From CBDFLD01 sp965249005 (lineage in GTDB: Bacteria; Acidobacteriota; UBA6911), in the NCBI GenBank assembly GCA_965249005.1, contig CBDFLD010000022.1, positions 124,001 to 188,000 of the forward strand: a stretch of 64,000 nt of DNA, written 5' to 3'. Shown here piece after piece: positions 38,020 through 45,812 of this stretch (position 1 is its first letter; each line of letters opens with the position of its first letter). The notes under the pieces are model-generated. The model ran no database searches. It saw only the letters and a program-made list of their open reading frames with translations, and had not been told where the DNA came from. The position numbers were made by a program, and so were the translations under genes.

Positions 38020-38958
38020 ATGTCCGAAAAAGACAGTCGAAAGCAAGGTGGCGCCATGCACAAATCAGTGGAGATTGACGGATTGGATATCTTCTACAGA
38101 GAGGCCGGCCTGCCGACCGATCCGACCATACTGCTCCTGCACGGGTTTCCCACCTCCTCCCATATGTTCCGCAATCTGATTCCAAGGTTGTCGGATCGCT
38201 TTCATCTGGTGGCCCCTGACTTTCCTGGCTTCGGAGCTAGCTCGATGCCGGGTCTCGACGAATTCGAGTACTCGTTTGACAACATCGCGCGCGTAATCGA
38301 GAAATTCATCGAAAGGCGTGAAATCAGCAGCTACAGCCTCTACTTGATGGACTACGGTGCTCCGGTCGGCTACCGGATCGCCGCGAGCCGGCCGGAGCGC
38401 GTGGAATCGCTGATCGTGCAGAATGGCAATGCCTACGAAGAAGGCCTTCGAGAATTCTGGAAACCGATCAAAGCCTACTGGAATGAAAAGACGGCGGAAA
38501 ACGCAAAGGTCCTTCGAGACTCGCTCCTGACCATAGAGGCCACGAAGTGGCAATATACGCATGGCGTGCGGAGTGTCGAGACGATCGCACCGGACAACTG
38601 GTTCAACGACCAGTACTTGCTCGACCGCCCCGGGAACAAGGATATACAAATCGAACTGTTCCACAGCTATGGAACGAATCCGCCACTCTACCCGGAATGG
38701 CAGGCCTACCTGCGCCAGTACCAGCCCCCGACCCTGATCGCATGGGGAAAGAATGACTATATCTTCCCTGCAGAAGGCGCAGAACCGTACAAGCGTGATT
38801 TAGACAATGTCGACTTCCACCTGCTCGACACCGGGCACTTCGCACTCGAGGAAGACGGAGAAGTGATTGCCAACTTGATGCGTAATTTCCTGGAGAGTAG
38901 AGTTGTGCGCAGAGACAATCAAGTCACCGCCAATACCAGGTCCCACGGCGTTTCTTGA
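38020..38958 (+). CDS. Alpha/beta hydrolase, haloalkane dehalogenase/epoxide hydrolase-like (312 aa)
   Basis: ATG 38020 follows AAGGGAG. Oxyanion motif LLLHGFPTSSHMFRNLIPRL (about 39-58), PDFPGFGASSMP, nucleophile elbow LMDYGAPVGYR with Asp111 instead of Ser, acid in IAWGKNDYIFPAEGA, base His in LLDTGHFALEEDGE. An Asp nucleophile marks the haloalkane dehalogenase/epoxide hydrolase branch; the usual Trp after it is Tyr here, so dehalogenation is not assured. No signal peptide. It is transcribed away from the sigma-54 regulator and is followed after 11 bp by the FMN-binding protein gene, so these two form an operon. Confidence 0.85.
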   Translation: MSEKDSRKQGGAMHKSVEIDGLDIFYREAGLPTDPTILLLHGFPTSSHMFRNLIPRLSDRFHLVAPDFPGFGASSMPGLDEFEYSFDNIARVIEKFIERREISSYSLYLMDYGAPVGYRIAASRPERVESLIVQNGNAYEEGLREFWKPIKAYWNEKTAENAKVLRDSLLTIEATKWQYTHGVRSVETIAPDNWFNDQYLLDRPGNKDIQIELFHSYGTNPPLYPEWQAYLRQYQPPTLIAWGKNDYIFPAEGAEPYKRDLDNVDFHLLDTGHFALEEDGEVIANLMRNFLESRVVRRDNQVTANTRSHGVS

Positions 38959-38969
38959 GGAGGTGAACT

Positions 38970-39587
38970 GTGACCCGACCAGTGAGCGACATTGCCTTTA
39001 CCCCAGCCGTAAAGGCTGCCCAGGAGACCAGAGGCTCCCGAGGTTCCTACGCCAAGATGGAACAACGCGGAGGCTGGAATGATGTCATTACGCCGGCGCT
39101 CGAGGAGTTTATCGCCGAACGCGAGTTCTTTTACCTCGGTACTGCCAGTGCCGAGGGTCAGCCTTATATCCAGCATCGCGGAGGGCCCAAGGGATTCCTG
39201 AAAGTGCTCGACGAGAAGACGTTGGCCGTGGCGGACTACGCCGGCAATGCCCAGTACATCTCGCTCGGCAATCTCACGGAAAACGACAAGGCGTTCATCT
39301 TCCTGATGGACTACCCAAACCAACAACGGATCAAGGTCTGGGGTAGGGCCGAATTCATCGAGAATGACCCGAAGTTACTCGACCAGGTGATCGATGCTGG
39401 TTATCAGGCACGGCCGCAAAGGGTTCTCGTTTTTCACATGGAGGCCTGGGACGTCAACTGCCCGCAACACATCCAACGGCGGTACACGGCCGAGGAGATG
39501 CAGCCGATGCAAAAAGGACTTCAAGACAGGATCGCGGAACTGGAGGCTCGAAATAAGATGCTCGAATCAAAGCTGCGGCTCGGATGA
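38970..39587 (+). CDS. Pyridoxamine 5'-phosphate oxidase-like FMN-binding protein (205 aa)
   Basis: GTG 38970 preceded by GAGGAGGTG with good spacing. Split-barrel flavin fold: FIAEREFFYLGTASAEGQPYIQHRGGPKGFLKVLDEKTLAVADYAGNAQYISLGNL (residues about 47-102), FIFLMDYPNQQRIKVWGRAEFI, then a C-terminal extension with VNCPQHIQRRYTAEEM and a short coiled coil. The Q-H-R-G-G-P-G stretch is typical of the PNPOx-related general stress / FMN group rather than true PdxH. It likely binds FMN and performs a redox reaction, perhaps with the hydrolase product; inference only. Confidence 0.85.
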   Translation: MTRPVSDIAFTPAVKAAQETRGSRGSYAKMEQRGGWNDVITPALEEFIAEREFFYLGTASAEGQPYIQHRGGPKGFLKVLDEKTLAVADYAGNAQYISLGNLTENDKAFIFLMDYPNQQRIKVWGRAEFIENDPKLLDQVIDAGYQARPQRVLVFHMEAWDVNCPQHIQRRYTAEEMQPMQKGLQDRIAELEARNKMLESKLRLG

Positions 39588-39912
39588 GTAGTTACCGGAT
39601 CAACGCGACCCCAAAAGACAGCTTCATGCGCGATGGGGTTGGTGGCGACCAAACTTGCTTGAAGTGCGAAAGGAGCAGATGGCTTGGGTGAACGAAACGG
39701 CCATCTTTCGCTGTGGGGCTCGAGAAATGAGGTCAGCCACGGGTACTTCAATGGAGTGCTCGAAGACACAAGGCGAGGAATCATGGCGGTTGGCTTAGAT
39801 AACATGAACCTCGGAGCAGCGCTTTTTCGAGATATTCTGGACAAGAATTGTTATATTGTTTGGTAACTTTTGAACTCGGGAAGACTTTATTCGTTTCGGA
39901 ACGGAGGTCTAC
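39588..39912. other. Intergenic region without recognised genes
   Basis: 325 bp between the flavin protein and the surface protein. A 60-codon frame at 39684-39866 has no start signal or homology I recognise. The last 20 bp contain the GGAGG of the next gene. Confidence 0.4.
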
Positions 39913-41234
39913 GTGACTACTCTCTTGAATCTATTGGTATGCGCCGCATTGATGTTGGGTCCAAGTACTCTTTTTGGGAAAGAGGTGGTCACTATAGTTC
40001 CGCATACGGCCGCAGGATCGTTCGATGGGGGCGCAACCTCTTACACTACCGTTGTGCAGGTAACAAATCAGACAACGGGTGATGCAATGGTGACAGCCGA
40101 GTTTTTCGGACAGGATGGAAGTGCTTCAACCCTGCCGTTTAACACCACCGAACCGTTCCGTCTTTTACTGGAACTTTCGGGCCGGTAACTCTTCCGTCAA
40201 ACGGCACAGTAGTGATCACGAGTTCGTCTAGCGTTACTACCGGTACGGTCAATTGGGCTCGCGTAACGACGGATGAACAGATCGTCATTTTGACCGTTTT
40301 CGAAATCAGGGACAGCAGCGGCAATCTGATTTCACGAGTCGGTGTGCCGGGAAGTGCTGACACCCTCGGAAATGCAGTGATACCCCGGTTGCGTGACGTG
40401 GCGAAGGGAATTCAGACAGCTTTCGCGGTGGTCAACGCTGGCCTCTTTGATGTGACGGTGACTGCCACCCTGTATTCCGACAGCGCCCAGGGAGAGGTGT
40501 TTGTGGGCAATCTCCCGGATCTGCCGAGGCGGTCGGCCGAGCCGATTGCTCAGGCTATGTTCCCGTTGGCAGGCGGAAACCAGACTGCACAGTTCTTCAA
40601 CCAGCTCTTTGCTCCGCTGAACGATCCCGACGGGACCAACTACAACCATGTCGTTTTTGAATCGACGGCTCCAACTCTTGGTGGAACCGCGCTGGTATTC
40701 GAGGGCACGAACCAGGCCACTTTTCCTGTGAACAGATTGGATGGTTCGCCGGCTTCTAGCGTCGCCACCGCGTTGAAACCAAGGGAGGGTGGGTATCCTG
40801 GCCAACTAATGATGGTATCGTACAACTGTCAACCAAAAATACGCACACTAGTCCTCTTTCTTGAGGGTAGCTTCGAGGTTGGTGTTACCAACAATGGATC
40901 GAGTATCATGGGCACTGGAAAATTTGACATCCCCGTTGATTTCGAAGATTATGCGGGAGCAGGTACAATCAAATTATCGGCAGGGATCTCGGGCACAGGA
41001 GAACTCATTGGAGCAACCTTCGAGGTGACGTACGCAAGTGAAAGGGGAGACGAAAAAACTGGCAGCGGGAGCGGCACAGCTGTGGGCACCATCGACAGCT
41101 TTCGGACGGAAGACCTGTTTAATATGGACGTCACGTTTACCGGTACCGATGTAGGAAGGTCCCTAGACTCCGGTGTCGATAAGTCTACTTGTGATTTCGC
41201 CGCAACGTTCCTGCAGAAGCCGCCGGATGATTAG
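39913..41234 (+). pseudogene. Secreted beta-sandwich surface protein, frameshifted near 40160
   Basis: GTG 39913 with GGAGG upstream starts a signal peptide (TTLLNLLVCAALMLGPSTLFG) and module ATSYTTVVQVTNQTTGDAMV, but the frame ends at 40188 in LLLELSGR. The frame shifted by -1 reads on perfectly from about 40161: SFTGTFGPVTLPSNGTVVIT, then NWARVTTDEQIVILTVFEIRD, FAVVNAGLFDVTVTATLY and so on to 41234. So a single base was lost at the TCTTTTAC run (40161-40168), or the sequence is wrong there. The module resembles the second half of the IPT protein at 18312-19952. The C-terminal 110 residues (FEVGVTNNGSSIMGTG...) form another beta domain of unknown role. Confidence 0.75.
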
Positions 41235-41356
41235 AGCTGGGCGCGGGACCCTCGTTTCGGCACCGACTTTTCATGGTGTCGAACCATGTGACCGGACGCG
41301 AACTACCAGAAGGATGCCCGATTTTCATCACCGAGTCTCGATTCGAGAGCTGTAGA

Positions 41357-41710
41357 CTAGTCGATCAGGCGCCAGCCAAGATACAAGAATGGGAACAAAA
41401 TAAACAATAGTGCCGCGATGAATAACGCGCGCACGAGCCAATTCTCACGCGCCTCCTGTTTTTGCAGCGATGCTTTGGCTAGAAACCAAATCGCATAGGC
41501 GAAACCGAACAACAGAATCAGAACGATTGTGCCGAGCGGGTCTTGTTCTTCATCCAGATCGGAGCCTAACCACGCGCCCTCCCACTCGAGAAACCAGAAA
41601 ACCCAAGAATATGCCGACAGCACTAGCAACAGATAGATGAAGAGGACCCCTGCGATTTGCTTCCAACGGAATCTTCCAGGCTTTGGGGGTTGAGGTTGCT
41701 GTGCGGTCAT
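41357..41710 (-). CDS. Small membrane protein (117 aa)
   Basis: Starts with a Pro/Gln-rich cytoplasmic segment (TAQQPQPPKPGRFRWKQ), then three helices (IAGVLFIYLLLVLSAYSWVFWFL; LGTIVLILLFGFAYAIWFLAKA; ALFIAALLFILFPFLYLGW) with an acidic loop SDLDEEQDP. ATG 41710 gives a natural start; the longer frame to 41785 lacks support. Not recognised. Convergent with the preceding surface protein. Confidence 0.5.
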   Translation of the reverse strand: MTAQQPQPPKPGRFRWKQIAGVLFIYLLLVLSAYSWVFWFLEWEGAWLGSDLDEEQDPLGTIVLILLFGFAYAIWFLAKASLQKQEARENWLVRALFIAALLFILFPFLYLGWRLID

Positions 41711-41879
41711 GCAGTTCCATGTGCGAGAAATCGAGCCAAGAGCTAACGTGCGCTCAACACTAAAGAGAAAGTGTCCAATGGTCAATCATTTTGCGGCTCT
41801 TGGCCTGCGGATCTTTATCGTCTGGCCAGCGAATGCTACGGAGGTGTTGAAAAAACTGGGAAACGTGGGAGACGTCCCC

Positions 41880-43190
41880 TCACGGTGCAATCAGGATCGA
41901 ACCTTTGGTGAAGAAGGTTCCTGCCACGGCGGCGGTCATCAGGCAGGCCAAAGTAGCGGCTAGGAGCGCTCGGAATCCCAGCTCCGAGAGATCCTTGGTT
42001 CGCTTTGGGGCGAGCGCGGCGATACCTCCCACGAATATGGCCAATGAAGCAACATGGGCGAATCCCGTGAGCGCGTAGGTCGTGATCACGGCCGAACGAG
42101 GATGCTGCAGCGCATTCTGGCCCAACAAATTGGCAAGATCCTGGTATGATTGAACCTCGGTCAATACCGTGCGCTCCCCGATGATCCTGGCCACGGCTGA
42201 GGCGTCTGATAAGGGAACGCCGATGACAACGGTAAATGGATAGAACACGTAGCCGAGCAGTCCAACCAGCGAAAAATCTATTTCCCAGTCGAACCAGCCG
42301 TTGATCCAGCCGCCTAGCACACCCAGGATTAGATCCATCAGTGCAACCAAACCGAGAAAAGCCAATAGCAGAGCGACAATTCCCACGATCAGACGAACCC
42401 CACTGTTGGCGCCGTTGATGATAGCCTCCACGAGGTTGTTTTCCCGATCGTAGTGCGGATCGATCCGTACCCCCAGGGTCGGAGGTGTTTCCGTTTCCGG
42501 AAGCAAAATCTTGGCCATGACCACGGCGGCCGGCGCAGAAAGGATGGAGGCGGAAACCAGATGGCCGGCAATCGCGGGGAACTCTGCCTGCAACACGAAG
42601 ACATAGAGAGCCAGCACGCTCGAAGCAATGGTTCCCATTCCGGCTGCGAGAATGGTGCACAGCTCCGAGCGTGTCATCTCATTTAAATGAGGCCGGATCG
42701 CAAGCGAAGCTTCGACCCCCACAAAGATGTTGCTCGAGACGCACAAGGACTCTGCTCCGCTCAACCGCATGAGCCGGGTAAAGGCGTGCGCAAAACCGCG
42801 AATGAGCCACGGCATGACCCCGAGGTAATAGAGAGCTCCGACGAGGGCGGCGAAGAAGATCACGGTCGGTAGCGCTTGAAATGCCAAGTAGAACCCCAAG
42901 GAAGTTTCTCCCGACTCATTGACTGTCCCCGGGGGCAGGGCCAGCCGGCCGAAGAGAAACCTTGTTCCAGCCGTGGCGCTGTCGAGAACCCTAACGACCG
43001 CATCGTTGATGAACAGGAAGATGCGTGCTCCAGCTGGAACCTGAAAGACGAAGACGGCAAAGAGCAACTGCAATCCAGTTCCCCAGAGGATAAGTCGCCA
43101 GTTAAGGACCCGACGATTGCAGGAGCAGACCCACGCGAATCCTAAAAGGATAAAGATGCCCCCTAGACTTACTAGGTTATAGAATTCCAT
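41880..43190 (-). CDS. Concentrative nucleoside transporter, CNT family (436 aa)
   Basis: Ion-coupled nucleoside importer of the NupC/CNT type. Landmarks: N-terminal three helices with LNWRLILWGTGLQLLFAVFVFQ, HP1 region ALPTVIFFAALVGALYYLGVM, GAESLCVSSNIFVGVEASLAIRPHLNEMTRSELCTILAAGMGTIASSVLALYV (substrate-site Glu and GVEAPL-like motif), HP2/TM7 TTYALTGFAHVASLAIFVGGIAALAP. About 10-11 helices. Na+ or H+ coupling cannot be told. The region upstream (43191-43396) is shared with the divergent metal transporter and holds a 21-bp tandem repeat. Confidence 0.92.
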   Translation of the reverse strand: MEFYNLVSLGGIFILLGFAWVCSCNRRVLNWRLILWGTGLQLLFAVFVFQVPAGARIFLFINDAVVRVLDSATAGTRFLFGRLALPPGTVNESGETSLGFYLAFQALPTVIFFAALVGALYYLGVMPWLIRGFAHAFTRLMRLSGAESLCVSSNIFVGVEASLAIRPHLNEMTRSELCTILAAGMGTIASSVLALYVFVLQAEFPAIAGHLVSASILSAPAAVVMAKILLPETETPPTLGVRIDPHYDRENNLVEAIINGANSGVRLIVGIVALLLAFLGLVALMDLILGVLGGWINGWFDWEIDFSLVGLLGYVFYPFTVVIGVPLSDASAVARIIGERTVLTEVQSYQDLANLLGQNALQHPRSAVITTYALTGFAHVASLAIFVGGIAALAPKRTKDLSELGFRALLAATLACLMTAAVAGTFFTKGSILIAP

Positions 43191-43307
43191 CGCTGTTTCG
43201 ATCTGCCTCCCATGTTCGGCAAGCCGAGGCGCCTACGTCCAGGTGGTGCTTGCAGTCGAAGCCTTGCGTCGGACCAATCGTGACGCGTATTTCAGATAAG
43301 AGAATCG

Positions 43308-43349
43308 CCTGGAACGATTTAGACTATACCTGGAACGATTTAGACTATA
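43308..43349. repeat. Perfect 21-bp tandem repeat, two units
   Basis: CCTGGAACGATTTAGACTAT plus A occurs twice in direct succession (43308-43328, 43329-43349), in the divergent region between the CNT and CDF genes. Units are two helical turns long, so repeated binding on one DNA face is possible. The second unit ends 48 bp before the CDF start. Confidence 0.9.
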
Positions 43350-43396
43350 AATGATAACAGCGGTACCTTTAAGCTCTCTCTTTCGAGGATCGCATC

Positions 43397-44323
43397 ATGG
43401 CTGCATCGTCAAAAATGGTAATAGTCGCAGCGCTGGTCGGCAACGCGCTGATTTCGGTCACGAAGTTTGTCGCCTCCCTGCTTACCGGAAGCTCCGCCAT
43501 GTTCTCCGAGGGAGTCCACTCGATAGTGGATACGGGGAACCAGGTTCTGTTGCTCTTCGGACTGCGACAGGCGAAGAAGCCTCCCGACGAGGATTTTCCT
43601 TTTGGTCACGGCAAGGAGGTCTACTTCTGGGGATTCATCGTTGCGATCCTGATCTTTGCAATTGGCTCCGGGGTCTCGTTCTATGAAGGCGTCCAGCATC
43701 TACGCCACCCACAGCCAATGCAGAACCCCGCCATCAACTACGTCGTCCTCGGGCTGGCTTTTCTCTTCGAGGGCGCAGCCTGGCTCTTCGCCGTTCGCGA
43801 GTTCCGTAAGGCCAAGGGGGATCTCGGCTACTTCGAGGCGGTTCGGCGCGGCAAGGATCCGACCATGTTCGTCGTCCTGTTCGAGGACTCCGCCGCGATG
43901 CTCGGGCTCGTGGTGGCCTTTTTGGGGATCGTTGCGAGCCAGGTTACAGGAATCCTCTACTTCGACGGTGTGGCTTCGATTGTGATTGGTCTGATCTTGG
44001 CGACGACAGCGTCGTGGCTGGCGCGGGAAACCAAGGGTCTGCTGATCGGCGAAAGCGCCAACCGAGCCGTGGTCGAGCAAATCCGTGGCATCGTGCGCTC
44101 GCACCCGAGAATCCAGTACGTGAACGAGGTCCTGACGATGCACATGGGGCCACACTTCATCCTCGTCAATTTAAGCGTGGATTTCGTCGATCCGGCCACG
44201 GCCGCCGAGGTCGAGGAAGCAGTCGCGGAGCTGGACGACGAGATCAAGAAGACACTGCCGAACGTTCAGCGAGTTTTCATCGAGGCCGAAGCCCGTCGGA
44301 TGCAAATACGTCGGCGACGCTGA
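43397..44323 (+). CDS. Cation diffusion facilitator (CDF) metal exporter (308 aa)
   Basis: Six-helix metal/H+ antiporter. Helix 2 motif MFSEGVHSIVDTGNQVLLLF (E..HS..D) and the FPFGHGKEVYFWGFIVAI signature of CDFs; helix 5 FVVLFEDSAAMLGLVVAF gives the second metal-ligand pair (E-D...). The cytoplasmic C-terminal domain (about 205-300) is ferredoxin-like with VNEVLTMHMGPHFILVNLSVDFVDP. The EDSAA variant, instead of HD..D, marks the group often annotated as ‘cation transporter’ of unsure specificity. Start ATG 43397 with GAGGA about 9 nt before. Confidence 0.9.
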   Translation: MAASSKMVIVAALVGNALISVTKFVASLLTGSSAMFSEGVHSIVDTGNQVLLLFGLRQAKKPPDEDFPFGHGKEVYFWGFIVAILIFAIGSGVSFYEGVQHLRHPQPMQNPAINYVVLGLAFLFEGAAWLFAVREFRKAKGDLGYFEAVRRGKDPTMFVVLFEDSAAMLGLVVAFLGIVASQVTGILYFDGVASIVIGLILATTASWLARETKGLLIGESANRAVVEQIRGIVRSHPRIQYVNEVLTMHMGPHFILVNLSVDFVDPATAAEVEEAVAELDDEIKKTLPNVQRVFIEAEARRMQIRRRR

Positions 44324-44505
44324 GTCTCACTAGGGTAATCCCGTGCGTCGTCGTGCCGTGATGGCCGACGTCTACCTGCCGCTCTGGCGAGTTATGCTGC
44401 CGGAGCGGATCTTGCATACTCTGGGAATGAGAGCAGCGTTATCACAGAGGAGCGGCGCCTTACGACTGACTACCGAAAGCCGCCGCCGATATCGGACTGA
44501 CGGGC

Positions 44506-45663
44506 TCAGTTCAGATGCCGCATGATGAAAGGCCACTGTAGGTTATTGAAATATTTGTGCCCGCCGACAGCGACAGCCTGAAGGAAGTTGTTTTCCGTCC
44601 CCGAAGAAGAATAGATCTCCCTCAGCCGTTCGACTGCGCGCACGACGCTGGGGTCGTAGGCTCTACGGGCCAGATCATCGGTCCCGCTGACGACCAGGAA
44701 AGGACGAGGAGCGATCAGGCCGGCCACGTCCCAGACTTCGCCGAACTGCAGGAGTCCCGGCACCGTATTGCACTCGCAATGGTTGAGCCGTCCATTGTCC
44801 GCGACGAACGTGTTGTACCAGCCGCTCGAGACCGTGACCGTGATCCTCGGTTCGACGGCGGCGGCAAAGGTAGCTAAACCGCCACCGCCCGAATGCCCCA
44901 TCAACAGAATATTGTTGGCATCTCCCCGCGGAAGCGTCAGCGCGTAGTCCACCAGTCGCTGAATGTCCCAGATGCGCTCGCCGAAGGCGGTCCTCCCGGC
45001 CATCAAGCAGTGAGTCGAATGAGCGCGGCACGGCTTCTTGTTATACATGCCGATGAGATCCGGTACTTCAACCGGCTTGAAACCGCGCACGGCCGGAACA
45101 AGCGCGATGAACCCTTTGTGGACTGCACGCAGGCCAACATCGAGCTCATACTCCTGAATGTGTTTGTTGTTTTCTTCGTCCTGGGCAATGCCGACATACT
45201 CATCCATCCCGACGTTTCGGGAGTGCCCGTGGACGAAAATACCGATTGGAAAGGGGCCCGCGCCCTTGGGCTGCAGCAGCCAGAACGGAATGGACATCTC
45301 AGGCTCGGTACGAATCTTGCCCAACGTTCTGGTAAAACGGCCCAGGTCTTGTTCCGAGCCGAGTGTGACGTTGGCTTTGTGCCCGTGTAGCTTGTCTTTC
45401 ATATCATCGAGTCGAAGCATGCGCTCGAGCACTGGACGGGCGCGCTGCTGCCATCTTTGGAGCTCCTGCGGATTGGTCGCTTTACACTCATACCGACGAA
45501 AAGACGGATGGTAAATCGCGTCCAGATATCGCTTCACCTCCGGGGTGTGTTCGGGCTGCGGGGGTAGCTGGACTTTCTCGGAGACGGCCTTCTGGCCAAA
45601 AAGAAGGCCTCCATATGAAAGGAGCATCACAAGAGAAAGATTTGCAAATGACCTCCGATGCAT
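44506..45663 (-). CDS. Exported alpha/beta hydrolase, acetyl-xylan-esterase/prolyl-peptidase-like (385 aa)
   Basis: Signal peptide (1-23). N-terminal region PEVKRYLDAIYHPSFRRYECKATNPQELQRW, then the hydrolase core: FPIGIFVHGHSRN (oxyanion), nucleophile elbow ILLMGHSGGGGLATFAAAV, acid in RPFLVVSGTDDLARRAYDP, His in VAVGGHKYFNNLQW. The G-H-S-G-G and APRP(F/L)L..G..D.. order match the large esterase/peptidase group annotated as acetyl xylan esterase or dienelactone hydrolase-like. It may deacetylate glycans outside the cell, which fits the glycosidase-like neighbour at 45813. ATG 45663 is preceded by a GGAGG on the minus strand (GGGAGGACCACTC). Confidence 0.8.
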   Translation of the reverse strand: MHRRSFANLSLVMLLSYGGLLFGQKAVSEKVQLPPQPEHTPEVKRYLDAIYHPSFRRYECKATNPQELQRWQQRARPVLERMLRLDDMKDKLHGHKANVTLGSEQDLGRFTRTLGKIRTEPEMSIPFWLLQPKGAGPFPIGIFVHGHSRNVGMDEYVGIAQDEENNKHIQEYELDVGLRAVHKGFIALVPAVRGFKPVEVPDLIGMYNKKPCRAHSTHCLMAGRTAFGERIWDIQRLVDYALTLPRGDANNILLMGHSGGGGLATFAAAVEPRITVTVSSGWYNTFVADNGRLNHCECNTVPGLLQFGEVWDVAGLIAPRPFLVVSGTDDLARRAYDPSVVRAVERLREIYSSSGTENNFLQAVAVGGHKYFNNLQWPFIMRHLN

Positions 45664-45812
45664 GAGTGGTCCTCCCGGAAGGGATTTAGTCAGAGTTTGT
45701 TCCGCCGACGATCAAGTTCGTCCGTGTTCCTGCAATCATGATTATAATGATTGACGACAAACCATGACACAATATCTGATCTCCGACTCGGTCTCGCGAG
45801 AGGGAAAAATCG

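Noticed and set aside
40160..40168. Programmed -1 frameshifting in the surface protein
   Set aside because: No X-XXY-YYZ heptamer and no clear stimulatory hairpin; kept only as a remote option.
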